Assembly (NCBI GenBank): GCA_020160935.1
Contig: JAIUPL010000017.1
Span: forward strand, 84,371 to 148,370
DNA from: Bacteroidota bacterium
GTDB taxonomy: Bacteria > Bacteroidota > Bacteroidia > Chitinophagales > Saprospiraceae
DNA length: 64,000 nt
Reading direction: 5' to 3'
In this document: piece by piece, positions 43,495-52,973 of the stretch
How the letters are laid out: the number at the start of each line of letters is the position of its first letter
Position numbering within the stretch: position 1 is the first letter of the stretch
Made by a program: the position numbers and the translations under genes
Notes under the pieces: generated by a model
What the model saw: only the letters and a program-made list of their open reading frames with translations
What the model was told of the DNA's origin: nothing
Database searches by the model: none

Positions 43495-44221
43495 GGAGGG
43501 CAGGACAACTGCAAAACTGGAATGCGTAGAGATAAATGTTTCTATGGCGACCACTGAATTTTTCTTGAACCGCGCAAGATTGAATCGGTCTCTGAAGTTG
43601 GCAATTTCCGACGGCGCTTCGTGCAGACTTCTGCCAATTCCGTGTCCGGTCAGGTTTTTGATTACCCTGAAACCCCTTCTTTTTGCTTCGGTTTCAATAA
43701 AATGTCCAATATCGGAAATACGCACCCCGCTGTGTATATTGTCGATGGTCTTCTGCAAAATTTCCCTGGAGGCATTGACCAGTTTCTGATGGCCATTTTT
43801 GTCTCTGCCCAATATGAAAGAAGCCCCGTTGTCAGACCAAAACCCATTCAGTTCCGCAGAAACGTCGATGTTGATCAGGTCTCCTTCCTTCAATATCCTT
43901 GTTTTTGAAGGAATGCCGTGGCAAAATTCGTTGCCCACGCTGATACAGGTCCAACCCGGGAATTTGTAGGTTTTGAATGGCGCCGAGTTGGCTCCGAAGC
44001 CTTTTAGCATGCGCGCCCCGAAGTCGTCAAGTTCTTTGGTACTCATGCCTGGGCGGGCGTGGCTGCGCATTGCCCGGAGCGTGCAAGCGACTACATCGCT
44101 TACCTGTTGCATTCCATGGAGTTCTGATTCTTTTGTGATGGACATGGGTAGTTGAGTGAAAAGGTATTTGGACAGATCAGGTTAAGCGCATGTTAGTTTT
44201 TTTTCAGCCACCTGCAAAAAA

Positions 44222-44458
44222 TCACGAACCTCTCAGTCTGCGTACTTCCCTGATTGCCAGAAAAGATACGATCAGAAATGGAAATGTCGACAGGAGTATT
44301 TTGAAGTTCATATCTATCAGCCCAATAAAGGTCATAAGTCCTAGAAGCAGCGTTAAACAGGCAATTCCAATATAAATCAAATATTTATTGGGGGTAGTCT
44401 GAAACACCGTTACTAAAAGCAATATCTGGCCCAATAAAGGGAGGAGTGTAAGTGGATG
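44222..44458 (-). pseudogene. N-terminally truncated small membrane protein
   Basis: About 78 residues with three hydrophobic stretches (LTLLPLLGQILLLVTVFQ, YLIYIGIACLTLLLGLMTFIGLI, ILLSTFPFLIVSFLAIREV) and a basic end. Upstream, the frame runs straight into the antisense of an IS3 fragment and shows no start of its own. The 5' part was evidently removed by the IS insertion or a later deletion. Family not recognised. Confidence 0.55.
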
Positions 44459-44791
44459 TACATCCGTTGTGATAATGGCCCGGAATTCATCAGCCAGGTC
44501 TTGAAAGCATGGGCAGATGAAAAAGGTATCGAAATTCGATTCATCCAACCCGGAAAACCAACGCAAAACGGCATCATTGAACGATTGAACGGAACAGTCA
44601 GAAAAGAGTGTTTGAACCTAAACTGGTTCTACAACCTGGACGAAGTGAACGAACTGCTGGGACAGTGGTACAAAACATATAACTTTGACAGACCTCATTC
44701 CAGCCTCCAGTACCAAACCCCGGCAACCTTTGAAAACTTAAATCAGAGTCTCTACTTTAAACTGGATACGGCAAACGGGGGGTAGGACACG
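44456..44791 (+). mobile_element. 3' remnant of a second IS3-family element
   Basis: Contains only the last 110 codons of an OrfB (from YIRCDNGPEFIS to LYFKLDTANGG), clearly related to, but diverged from, the complete copy at 42265-43507. The catalytic Glu region (NGIIERLNGTVRKECL) is kept while the first Asp is missing. The right end is a GGGGGGTAGGACA terminal repeat near 44779-44791. Inactive. Its left edge truncates a membrane protein gene on the other strand. Confidence 0.85.
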
Positions 44792-44957
44792 ATTGGGAGT
44801 GTTCCATTTTCGTTGGTATGGGGGGATAAAAATGCAAGAAGGAATAAAAACCTGCTAAAGTTAGGGGTAGTGTGTGGAGTATTGGAAATTCTGGCTGTTT
44901 TTTTTTATCCAGTTAGCAAAGAATACGCTACTGAATTGGGAACAATCAGAGGTTAAC
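44792..44957 (+). pseudogene. C-terminal fragment of a membrane transporter-like protein
   Basis: Starts directly at the IS end and reads about 55 codons to a TAA at 44955-44957: SVPFSLVWGDKNARRNKN, then a membrane helix (LLKLGVVCGVLEILAVFFYP) and a charged tail (VSKEYATELGTIRG). The 'FYP + charged tail' ending is reminiscent of GPH/MFS sugar transporters, but the fragment is too short to be sure. A broken leftover of IS activity. Confidence 0.4.
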
Positions 44958-44962
44958 CAAGG

Positions 44963-44994
44963 CAATGTCCTATCCCTCGTTTATCGTATCCAGT
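44963..44994 (-). mobile_element. Terminal remnant of an IS3 element, minus orientation
   Basis: On the minus strand the bases read TAAACTGGATACGATAAACG then AGGGATAGGACA, a close match to the last 32 bases of the IS remnant that ends at 44791. It faces that remnant in inverted orientation across 171 bases. The last codons of the STAND gene (INWIR-stop) fall inside this remnant. Confidence 0.75.
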
Positions 44995-47900
44995 TTATTA
45001 TTCTTCTCCATATTGTGTTTGAAGCATTCCTTTTTTGATATATCTTTAAGTAGTTTTCATGTGATTTAATTTTATTCTTTTTTGCAAGTTTTTTTATTTT
45101 CATAGCGATACTATTATCCTTAATGAAAAAATTATCAAGAGAGGTATATGCTGACTTAAGAGATTCTTTTGCCTCAATATTTCTATCCAGTTTTATCAAA
45201 GTTAAATATTTGATATAGTTCAATTCAATATAAGAGATTTGATGAAACAGCGCTGCATTACATTTTTCAAGTAAAAGAATGTAGTCATCTTTATTTTTAG
45301 ACCTGTTTAACAATAGAAAATAGTAATCTAGCGTGCCAGGTGCTAAATTAATTGCTTCTCCTAAATTTTTTATCTCTTCTGAATGAGCATTCCTATTTAT
45401 AAGAGATTTAAATTTCTCAAAATAATACTCATGACACAATGGGTTTAAATCAATGCATTTATTTAAAAAAAAATCAACTTGATTTGTTAGATTTAACCGT
45501 TTTGCATTTAGATATTTAAGAAAAAAAAATCTACTGATGTTGGGGTTTGCACTAATTAATTCATCTAAAAGGTTGTCTATTCTGTGTGTATGATTATGCT
45601 GAAGTTTTAAATATGCAGTTGCGTAAATTGAGGATAATTTATCATATTCGCTTTTGTATTCTATGTTTTGGTGCTCTTCAAGAGTAAAAAACATTATTGG
45701 CTCTATTTGCTCCCTAATCTCTTTCTGTTTTTCTTTTAAAGTGTTAATTTTTTTTTCAATTTTCTTTAAATGATTTTGTTCATAAAGCCAAAGTTGTTCT
45801 TTGAAAAAATATTCTTCTTTTATTTTTTCTTTACCAATTTGGGAGATGTTCTCTATGGGCAATCCGTTTCCCAATGCTATAAATATTTTTTTTTCAGGGT
45901 AACTATTTTTTGTTGCTTTAGGGGTTTTAAATGGGCCAATTAAATCTCTGTTTTTTATGTTTTCATTAGTTGGTTTTAATGCCTTGTCTAAAAAAATAAA
46001 ATTATTTTCTAAATAAGGTAATTTAAATCCTGAATTTTTGCAAAGAATATAAAGGTTTTTAATTTCTTTTGTGGTATTCTTGTTTTCTTTTTTTAGTTCA
46101 CACAATTCCAAAAACAATTTTGATTTTAATTCAAATTCATACAGCCCAATCTCTTGAGCAATAGATAAGGAATTTTTGAAAAGGGTGATAGCATCTTCAA
46201 CCTCATTCTTAAAAAAGTAGTAGACACCCCGGTAATAACAAGATTCAGTCTCGTAAGGAGGGAAATTTGCATGTTCTTTCCAAAGTGAACTATTTATTAT
46301 ATCAATACCCTTTTTTGTTAGTTTATCTAATGTTTCAATCTCAACTGCGCCTTTGAAAAGATAGTGTTCAATTAAGGTGTTTTGATTCAATATCTGCATG
46401 TATATTTGGTTGTTGAACAAAGAATCAACTGAAGATGTTATCTCTTCTACTACAAAATCTGATTCCTCAGATTTACCTGCGGCTGCTAAAATAATTGATA
46501 ACTTTTGTTGTAACTCAAGAAGTGGGAAGTAGGTTTGTACCTTGAATTGCTCATAGCCCCCTGCTATTATTTGGAATCCCGTAAAATCTCTTTGATTTCT
46601 GAAAAAAAACTCTTTTCTGTAAATGTATATGGCTTTCTGGATGTATTTTTCTGCAAGCAATAAGTTGTTATTATGAAAATGCCCTTTAGACAATATACTA
46701 AGAAGATTGTAGTTTTCTTGGAAAATTTCAAAATTAGATTCAAATAAAAGAAACAATTCTTTTATTAACCCTAAATGCAAGTATGCATCAGACAACTGAA
46801 GCAACAAGGTCTTTAAAATTATTTTTTCTGTAACGTTGGCAACTAAATATTCTGTTAGTTCTACTAATGCCGGATAATTGAAATCTCTGTATCTTACTCT
46901 ATCACCATAATCATGCAATACTAAATCACTCGCATGTCGATACTCTCCAACTTTCATAAAAAAATTAAATAATGCAATTGTGAATTCAGGTTTCGTTTTG
47001 GCATTATCTTCTTGACTTAAATCGTATGGGAAAGCACCGGATATTGTTCTGAAAAAAGAATCTTTAGAACTAAAATTAGCAAGACTTATCAATGGTTTTT
47101 TTAGTTCTTCTGAATTTATGCTGTCAAATAATGTATCACTATTTAAGGCCACTCTTTGAGTGATAGGATGAATGTGATAGTCGTTTTTTTCTCTGTTCCA
47201 ATTTATTAAATTTCTTGATTCTAATTCTTGAATTGAATCTGTCAGGTTGAATCCATTAGGGTTGTAATGTTGAAAAAGAGTTTCAATTGTAATAAAATTT
47301 ATAGGAGTTTTGAAGAGAGATAATATGAATAGTAACATTTTTTCATTGTTCTCTAATAATGTAAAGGCATAAGAATATATCCTATTTTCTATGAACTTAA
47401 AGTTATCTACTTCATCAATTTTATTATTTGTCGTCCATTTGTCAAAATCGCATGGGAATTGCTTGTCATTTCCAATTGTTCCTGCCAAAACTTGTATCAA
47501 TAATGGATAAAAATCAATTTTTCGAAACAACTCCAGGATATTTTTACTCGATCCTTTGACTCCTAATTCTGTAAAAAAATCTAAACTGCTTGAGGGCTCC
47601 AAACCACTTAACTCTAAAAATTGTACATTTTCTGACCTTTGCCCAGTGACAGATTCAAACTCTGACAGGTATACTCTTGAAGTAATAATAATTTTTGAAG
47701 AATGTATCTGAGCCAACTGTGAAAAAAAAGATCTAAACCTAATATCTACTATGTTTCTTAAGGATTGCTCTTTAGTCGTCTTTACTTTGTGTTCTCTGGA
47801 ATATTGTTGACTTTCATTGTACCTATCTATATAAGATGAAGTTAATACCTCACATCCATCTAAAACTAACAGATGAGGTTCATTATTTAGAAGTTGAAGT

Positions 47901-48520
47901 AAGAGTTTCTCATTTTCCCTGGGGTTTTGGGAAAGGAATTCAGTTTCATTGACATTTTTCAAATGTGACAATATGGTACTGGCAAAATCATTAAAGTTGT
48001 TTTTTTCTTGGTAGAATGTCCACCAGATTCTACTTCTAAATATTCTTTGTTGGAAAGGTGTTATTTTGTTCAGGTAATACCAACTTAATACACTTTTTCC
48101 CATTCCTCCGATTGCTACTATATTCAGGATAGGCCGACTTTTCTCAAGAAGCCATGCGTTTATATTTTGAATGTCATTTTCTCTTCCTACAAGATTTTTT
48201 GTTTCCAGTAACGAGTATGGTTTGTTATAAAATAATTTAACTTTATTATAATAACTTGTTGGGTCTTCAGAATAAGCTTGATACTCCCGTACAATTGTGA
48301 GTAGTTTTGTAGATATTTCATTAACTTGTGTATTATTAGAATGGAAACCTCCTTTCGATATATTAGACTCAAAGTATAAATGAATATACCATTTATATAG
48401 ATTGCTAATTTCCTGACTAAAGTCATTCAGTTGGGTAAGGTTTTGGGCATACTCTAGGGCTAACTTAATTTCTCCCTTTCCTATAAGTTCTAATAAATAA
48501 AGTATGGGTTTGGATTTCAT
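44981..48520 (-). CDS. STAND ATPase with effector-associated-like N-terminus and TPR tail
   Basis: 1179 residues, strikingly AT-rich. Residues 1-85 form a small helical domain resembling effector-associated domains such as EAD11 (ELIGKGEIKLALEYAQNL, then EISNLYKWYIH). An NTPase of the NACHT/NB-ARC type follows: NLVGRENDI at 109-117, P-loop AIGGMGKS ending at Ser143, Walker B HLLVLDGCE near 225, sensor IIITSR, and a winged-helix region to about 470. The rest is helical TPR-like sensor sequence. Such proteins detect phage molecules by the repeats and trigger an effector recruited through the N-terminal domain. No effector gene is adjacent. The last codons come from an IS end. Confidence 0.82.
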   Translation of the reverse strand: MKSKPILYLLELIGKGEIKLALEYAQNLTQLNDFSQEISNLYKWYIHLYFESNISKGGFHSNNTQVNEISTKLLTIVREYQAYSEDPTSYYNKVKLFYNKPYSLLETKNLVGRENDIQNINAWLLEKSRPILNIVAIGGMGKSVLSWYYLNKITPFQQRIFRSRIWWTFYQEKNNFNDFASTILSHLKNVNETEFLSQNPRENEKLLLQLLNNEPHLLVLDGCEVLTSSYIDRYNESQQYSREHKVKTTKEQSLRNIVDIRFRSFFSQLAQIHSSKIIITSRVYLSEFESVTGQRSENVQFLELSGLEPSSSLDFFTELGVKGSSKNILELFRKIDFYPLLIQVLAGTIGNDKQFPCDFDKWTTNNKIDEVDNFKFIENRIYSYAFTLLENNEKMLLFILSLFKTPINFITIETLFQHYNPNGFNLTDSIQELESRNLINWNREKNDYHIHPITQRVALNSDTLFDSINSEELKKPLISLANFSSKDSFFRTISGAFPYDLSQEDNAKTKPEFTIALFNFFMKVGEYRHASDLVLHDYGDRVRYRDFNYPALVELTEYLVANVTEKIILKTLLLQLSDAYLHLGLIKELFLLFESNFEIFQENYNLLSILSKGHFHNNNLLLAEKYIQKAIYIYRKEFFFRNQRDFTGFQIIAGGYEQFKVQTYFPLLELQQKLSIILAAAGKSEESDFVVEEITSSVDSLFNNQIYMQILNQNTLIEHYLFKGAVEIETLDKLTKKGIDIINSSLWKEHANFPPYETESCYYRGVYYFFKNEVEDAITLFKNSLSIAQEIGLYEFELKSKLFLELCELKKENKNTTKEIKNLYILCKNSGFKLPYLENNFIFLDKALKPTNENIKNRDLIGPFKTPKATKNSYPEKKIFIALGNGLPIENISQIGKEKIKEEYFFKEQLWLYEQNHLKKIEKKINTLKEKQKEIREQIEPIMFFTLEEHQNIEYKSEYDKLSSIYATAYLKLQHNHTHRIDNLLDELISANPNISRFFFLKYLNAKRLNLTNQVDFFLNKCIDLNPLCHEYYFEKFKSLINRNAHSEEIKNLGEAINLAPGTLDYYFLLLNRSKNKDDYILLLEKCNAALFHQISYIELNYIKYLTLIKLDRNIEAKESLKSAYTSLDNFFIKDNSIAMKIKKLAKKNKIKSHENYLKIYQKRNASNTIWRRIINWIR

Positions 48521-48784
48521 TTTATTTTATCGTTAGATGAGTTTAACGTCAATTCAATGTTCAAGCACTAATCAATCCAATTTGCTTTTTTGTATTGGAT
48601 ACAATTTAAGCACTCACTTCGTTCGGCCTTGCATTGGCTTTGCGAGAGGGCTTTGTACCGCATGGTTGTAGGATACATTATTATGTGCCCCAAATAGTCA
48701 CCTGCTGCTTTACTTGCAAATATGCGAATTTGCAAGTATACTACCAATCTGGGAGATGAAAAGTTCTCTAACCAGATATATGAA
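48521..48784. other. Gap upstream of the STAND gene with a degenerate cassette-type spacer
   Basis: No convincing coding frame. GTTTAAC at 48541-48547 reads GTTAAAC on the minus strand just upstream of the STAND start, similar to the GTT cores at 54-64 kb. GCATTGGCTTTGCGAGAGGG at about 48629-48648 resembles the loop sequence of the spacers at 60.8 and 63.9 kb (GTTGGcTTTGCGGG). The paired arms are poorly kept. Confidence 0.35.
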
Positions 48785-48960
48785 GTGCGACCGATTAGAA
48801 GCCTGAGTACGGAGTCTACTGCAGTACGTTGTCGATGTAGCCGAAGCGAGTGGGACACACATGGCACGGCCGTGCAAGAGTGCTTTGTACTGGGAAAAGC
48901 CTGTGGGCTAGCGGGGGCAAAAGGGACGCAAAGCGTTTTAAACACCATTTTCTCTCTGGC
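48785..48960 (+). mobile_element. Possible 5' fragment of a group II intron
   Basis: Begins GTGCGACC, the usual GUGYG-type 5' end of bacterial group II introns. GC-rich, stem-forming sequence follows (GTAGCCGAAGCGAGTGGG, GGCACGGCCGTGC, AAGCCTGTGGGCTAGCGGG), as in domain I. No maturase follows: at 49082 an unrelated gene ends. The identification rests on general resemblance only. From 48961 to 49081 I see no recognisable element. Confidence 0.35.
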
Positions 48961-49081
48961 TTTTGACCTTTTGCTTTCTCCCAAACGAAAGTTGGGCATT
49001 GTGGCCCTTATGAACTCGAAGGTTCATAAGAAAAAACTTCTGGGCGATATAAATTATTTCTTTTGATAGGTAGCAAGTCGA

Positions 49082-50158
49082 TCATCCCCTTTTCTGATAA
49101 GCATGCCCCTCTAACCAGTTTTGCACTTCACCCTTGTATTTATTCAAAATTGCCATAAACTCGGCAGTGTCCTTATTCCCTTTGTTTCGTTCTTTAGGTG
49201 TTTCCAAAGTCTTCATAATAGCCAACATATTTGCCCGAAACGGCTCCCTGTTTTTGCCAAAATATTGATACATGACTCGAAGCACAGACTCTAATTTGAC
49301 ATCCTCAAATCCATTCGCCCCAACCCAGGGGGCAAGTGTAGTCCCTTGTATTTGAGTATTTACTTTGCTCAGGTTGAGGTTGATGGGTTCTATTAATCGT
49401 TCGGGGTGCTCTATCGGGTTTTTATATATGTAATCATACACTTTTGAAAAGATAAACTGATTGTTTTGCATTAAAATCCCGATCATTTCATCTTCCAGAT
49501 TCGGTTGGTCTTTTATCCTGTTTAATACAACCGTTAGCAGCCTGTCATCTGTAATTTTGGTGGTTAGCCAAAATTGTTCCTCTACCGTTTTGGCTTTGTC
49601 TATTTCTATCATTGCCAGGTTGGTGTTGTATTCATCCGTATTGGCTGCAATCATTTTTCTAATCGGTGTGACTGCTACCATCGATACCAATCCAATGGCA
49701 CTGCTTGACAACAACAACGTTTTATACAAATTTGGGGAAATGGCAATTCGCCCATCAGGATTTATCATGCTGAAATAAGATACAAACATGAATAAAGGCA
49801 GCCAGACGCCCCCATAATAGAACAGGTAAGCCAACAAACGCATGATGCCGGTCGATTTGTTGCCCATGCCAAGTTCCGCTTTTATTCCCATACAAATAGC
49901 AACCCCTCCAACCATTCCAAGCCAAAGTGCCCCAACTCCCAGATTGCGCCAAAGCGTAGAACTGGAAATCCAGTTAAAACCGCCATTAATTGTTATGATG
50001 ATGGTTGAAATCAGGCTCAAAACGACATACGCCAGAAATACATAAAAAATAACAAGCATGCCCACATTTTGGTCGCCGGTACCTTTAGGCGTTTCTATGT
50101 GAAAAGGGATGAGTAGCAGGTAGGATATGAATGTGAGTGCCAGGAATAGATTGGACAT
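49082..50158 (-). CDS. Polytopic membrane protein with cytoplasmic tail, unknown
   Basis: 358 residues from the ATG at 50158. Five hydrophobic segments are visible: 2-18, 34-55, 68-88, 103-125 and 145-165. The remaining 190 residues are soluble and mostly helical (VVLNRIKDQPNLEDEMIGILMQN, ESVLRVMYQYFGKNREPFRANML). No motif recognised. A degraded IS end lies just upstream of the start, within the longer open frame, which supports the internal start. Confidence 0.6.
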   Translation of the reverse strand: MSNLFLALTFISYLLLIPFHIETPKGTGDQNVGMLVIFYVFLAYVVLSLISTIIITINGGFNWISSSTLWRNLGVGALWLGMVGGVAICMGIKAELGMGNKSTGIMRLLAYLFYYGGVWLPLFMFVSYFSMINPDGRIAISPNLYKTLLLSSSAIGLVSMVAVTPIRKMIAANTDEYNTNLAMIEIDKAKTVEEQFWLTTKITDDRLLTVVLNRIKDQPNLEDEMIGILMQNNQFIFSKVYDYIYKNPIEHPERLIEPINLNLSKVNTQIQGTTLAPWVGANGFEDVKLESVLRVMYQYFGKNREPFRANMLAIMKTLETPKERNKGNKDTAEFMAILNKYKGEVQNWLEGHAYQKRG

Positions 50159-50210
50159 GGGCGGGTTTGTTTTGTTGGATCGCTCAAAAAGAAGCGGGGA
50201 TTTTGGAAAA

Positions 50211-50287
50211 GTACCAAACCCTGGCAACTTTTGAAAACTTACATCGGAGGCTTTACTTTAAACAGGATACGGTAAGCGAGGGGCAGG
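50211..50287 (+). mobile_element. Degraded 3' remnant of an IS3 element
   Basis: Matches the last 77 bases of the IS remnant at 44456-44791 (YQTPATFENL in the same frame, then LYFK-DT) with many substitutions; the terminal TAGGACA has been lost. It shows that the same IS type was once inserted upstream of the membrane protein gene. Confidence 0.7.
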
Positions 50288-50296
50288 GAAATTCCC

Positions 50297-51043
50297 TCAA
50301 ACCGTTCTAATCCGCTTTAAAAATTCTTCCCGTAGCGACTGACTGAGCGGCAGGTGTTTTGTGCCAATAATAACATTCCCGTCGGCAACTTCATCTACAT
50401 GCGCCAGGTTGACGATATGAGACCGGTGGATTCGCTGAAACTGGGCAGGTGGCAGTTTGTCTTCCAGTGCCTTCATCGGCATCGTCAATAAATATTCCTT
50501 GTGTTGAGTGAAAATGCGGCAGTAATTGCGTTCGGCCTCGACATACAGGATATTATCAAAGACGATTTTCACCATCCGGTCCTTGAAGCGCACAAAAATG
50601 CGATCATCGAGCAAATAGGTGTTTTCTGTTTCGTTTTTTGGGTTAGAGAGTCCCTGGTTGGCCTCGGCTTCCATGTGGCTGATGGTCAATTCGATGGCCC
50701 GTTGCAGTTCCGTCTTTCGGAATGGTTTGGCCAGGAAAGCAAATGGTCTGGTAGCCTTGGCACGGTGGAAGGTAGCGTCATCGGAATTAGCCGTCAGGAA
50801 GATGATGGGGATATTGTGTTGTTGTTGCAGCAACTCCGCCAGGGCAATGCCGTCCATATCACCTTTTAGCCGTATGTCGAGCACAGCAATGTCGGGCAGA
50901 TTTTTCTGCACATGCAGCAATGCTTCTTCCGCTCGGGGCAAAAGGGCCGTCACTTCGTAGCCTAATTCTGTGAGGAAGAGAGAGGTTTTGGCCCCGATGA
51001 GCATTTCATCTTCTACAATCAGGATTTTCAGGTTGCTGTCCAT
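50297..51043 (-). CDS. LytTR-type response regulator
   Basis: 248 residues. A receiver domain at 5-120 has the acidic pocket (VEDE at 10-13), phospho-acceptor Asp56 in VLDIRL, Thr in IFLTANS and Lys in FLAKPF. A LytTR DNA-binding domain fills about 145-245 (ILYVEAERNYCRIFTQHKEYLL, then QRIHRSHIVNLAHV). It should bind direct repeats near target promoters after phosphorylation. The start codon directly follows the stop of the kinase gene, so the two are one operon. Confidence 0.94.
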   Translation of the reverse strand: MDSNLKILIVEDEMLIGAKTSLFLTELGYEVTALLPRAEEALLHVQKNLPDIAVLDIRLKGDMDGIALAELLQQQHNIPIIFLTANSDDATFHRAKATRPFAFLAKPFRKTELQRAIELTISHMEAEANQGLSNPKNETENTYLLDDRIFVRFKDRMVKIVFDNILYVEAERNYCRIFTQHKEYLLTMPMKALEDKLPPAQFQRIHRSHIVNLAHVDEVADGNVIIGTKHLPLSQSLREEFLKRIRTV

Positions 51044-52936
51044 TTATGCAGATTTTTTCATTTTGAAATCAAAGTGCACAACAGTGCCTCCGTTGACCTC
51101 TTCCCTTAATTCGCCGCCGAGTTGCCGGGTGAGCAACGCCACCAATTTTCCGCCAAAACCTGTGCCCTGCACGGCCTCCGCAATTTTACCCACGCCATCG
51201 TCGGCAATCTGCAGGCTGAAAGCGTCGGCGTCTTTTTGCTCCAATTTGATTTCAATCCTTCCTTTTCGCCCATTGGGGAAAGCATATTTTAAGGCATTGG
51301 TAAGCAATTCATTTACAATGAGGCCGAGCGGTACAGCCGTGTCAATATCAAGTTCCAATTGGCTCATGGCGCACTCGATGGTCACCCGGTCGTCTGCGCC
51401 GAAGGAGTCGAGGATGCTGTCGCCCAGGTTGAGGAAATAGTCTCGCATCTCTACCGCAGCGAGGTTTTCGCCAAGGTAGAGTTTCTGGTGCACGATGCCA
51501 ATGGACTGCACCCGGTTTTGCCCTTCCTGCATGGCAACCTTCACGTTTGGGTCGTCCACCTGCGCTGATTGTAGGGCCAGGAGGCTGGATACCACTTCGA
51601 GGTTGTTCTTCACGCGGTGGTGGATTTCTTTCAGCAGCAGTTCGTTCTCGGCGTTTTTTGCGGTCAGCAATTCATTGGCCTTTTTCCGCGCAGCCCCGTT
51701 TTTATAAAACGAAAAGGCCAAAAGCCCCAGGAGTGCAGCCATTCCAATGGAAAGCCACTGCACAGTGCGTTGCTGCCCAATTTGTACGGTTTGCGCAGCA
51801 ATAGTGGTTTCTTTTTTCTCCGTCTCATATTGCATACGCAGGTCTGAAATTGCCGCGTCGCTTTGGATGGAAACGGTGCTGTCCCGCATTTTGAGGGCTT
51901 TTCTTTGGTATAAAAGGGCTGATTTATAGTCATGGAGTTGCTCGTAAATATTACTGGCATGCACATAGTTCTCTACCAAATTGGGCAGGTCGCCCCCCTT
52001 CTCCTGAAATTCGATGGTTTTCAATTGGTAGGGTAGGGCAGCGGCATAATTACCCATCAGCAGGTTTACCTCGCCTAAATTTGCCGTGGATGCGGTGGTT
52101 CCGCCAGCATAGTTAATCTTCGTGGAAATGTCAAGACAAGCGTTGTAATCCGCCAATGCCTCCTGGTACCTGCCCAGTCTTTTCAGGGCGTTGCCACGGG
52201 TGTTGTGGTGGTCGGCTAGAATAGACTGCCCCATGCCGAGTTGGCGTACCATCGAGATAGACTGGTTGCTGTACATCAGGGCCTGCTCGAAATCGCCTAA
52301 CGCCATGCATGCATAGGCTGCACTTTGCAACACATTGACTTCTTCGTTTTTGAATCCGTTTTTTTTGCAAATGGCAATGCCCTGCCTGGCATAATCAAGT
52401 GCATCTTGGGCCTTTCCCTGACTGTACAATGCATCAGACACCCTGCCAAGGGCACTGGCGATTCCCTCCTGGTCGCCCAGCCCTTCCATGATGCGAAGGG
52501 CGTCCAGATTCGCTTTCATAGCGGGTTCGAGTTCGCCTTTGCTCTGGTAAACCCAGGCAATTTTGAACAGGGTAGTGGCCTTCCCCTTTTGATTGCCAGT
52601 GGCTTCGTAGCCCTTCATTGCCTTATCAAAAAACAGGCTGGCCGAATCCAGTTGACCGAGATTGGCGTGCATCCGGCCCTGCATTTCCTCGAACTTCGGC
52701 AACCACTCCTTGTCACCCGATTGCATGGCGAGTGCTACGCCGCGCCTGGCGTATCCGAGCGCCTTTGCAAAGTCTGCCCCGAAAGCCGTATTGGTCAACT
52801 GGCTCAGGATTTCGAGGCGCTGAGTGGAAGACTGCTCCGTAGCGAGGCGCTGCTCCAGGCTGTCCAGGGCGTTGCCTTGAGAGAAGACTAAGGCGAAAGG
52901 CGAAAGAAAGGACAGGGTAAGCATCAATTTTTTCAT
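51044..52936 (-). CDS. TPR sensor histidine kinase (HisKA_2 type)
   Basis: 630 residues with a signal peptide (MKKLMLTLSFLSPFALVFSQG). Periplasmic TPR units span about 30-370 (AWVYQSKGELEPAMKANLDAL, HNTRGNALKRLGRYQEALADY). A membrane helix at about 395-410 (WLSIGMAALLGLLAFSFY) is followed by a coiled linker. The HisKA_2 box LLKEIHHRVKNNLEVVSSLL carries the phospho-accepting His, and the ATPase has NELLTNALKYAFP and DDGVG. The ligand is unknown. It signals to the LytTR regulator encoded directly after it. Confidence 0.94.
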   Translation of the reverse strand: MKKLMLTLSFLSPFALVFSQGNALDSLEQRLATEQSSTQRLEILSQLTNTAFGADFAKALGYARRGVALAMQSGDKEWLPKFEEMQGRMHANLGQLDSASLFFDKAMKGYEATGNQKGKATTLFKIAWVYQSKGELEPAMKANLDALRIMEGLGDQEGIASALGRVSDALYSQGKAQDALDYARQGIAICKKNGFKNEEVNVLQSAAYACMALGDFEQALMYSNQSISMVRQLGMGQSILADHHNTRGNALKRLGRYQEALADYNACLDISTKINYAGGTTASTANLGEVNLLMGNYAAALPYQLKTIEFQEKGGDLPNLVENYVHASNIYEQLHDYKSALLYQRKALKMRDSTVSIQSDAAISDLRMQYETEKKETTIAAQTVQIGQQRTVQWLSIGMAALLGLLAFSFYKNGAARKKANELLTAKNAENELLLKEIHHRVKNNLEVVSSLLALQSAQVDDPNVKVAMQEGQNRVQSIGIVHQKLYLGENLAAVEMRDYFLNLGDSILDSFGADDRVTIECAMSQLELDIDTAVPLGLIVNELLTNALKYAFPNGRKGRIEIKLEQKDADAFSLQIADDGVGKIAEAVQGTGFGGKLVALLTRQLGGELREEVNGGTVVHFDFKMKKSA

Positions 52937-52973
52937 ACAGGAAATGCCTGTTTGGTTATACGAAAAAAAGTTC

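Larger units (their letters stand above)
42265..43507 (+). mobile_element. Complete IS3-family insertion sequence
   Basis: 1243 bases bounded by terminal inverted repeats: TGTCCTGCCCTCC at 42265-42277 and its complement at 43495-43507, with further imperfect identity inward to GGTACC. Both flanks carry ACTG (42261-42264 and 43508-43511), a 4-base target duplication that suits the IS407-type groups of the family. It encodes the usual OrfA and OrfB in overlapping frames. All parts look intact, so the insertion is recent and the element may be active. Confidence 0.92.
42140..44145 (-). pseudogene. map: Methionine aminopeptidase gene split by an IS element
   Basis: The 5' part is 43508-44145 and the 3' part 42140-42264. 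Removing the IS and one copy of the 4-base duplication joins them in frame (STHSSFA | VTMNDGW) into a type I methionine aminopeptidase of about 253 residues. Metal ligands expected for the family are in place: the two Asp in INIDVSAELNGFWSDN, His in TGHGIGRSLHE, Glu in IETF, and the final Glu in FMAQHEHT. The last Glu lies beyond the insertion, so the interrupted product should be inactive. An intact paralogue elsewhere is probable because the enzyme is normally essential. Confidence 0.9.

Noticed and set aside
48568..48999. Open frame of 143 codons on the minus strand
   Set aside because: It spans the degenerate spacer and the intron-like region, is compositionally odd (many Ser, Arg, Cys) and matches no family.
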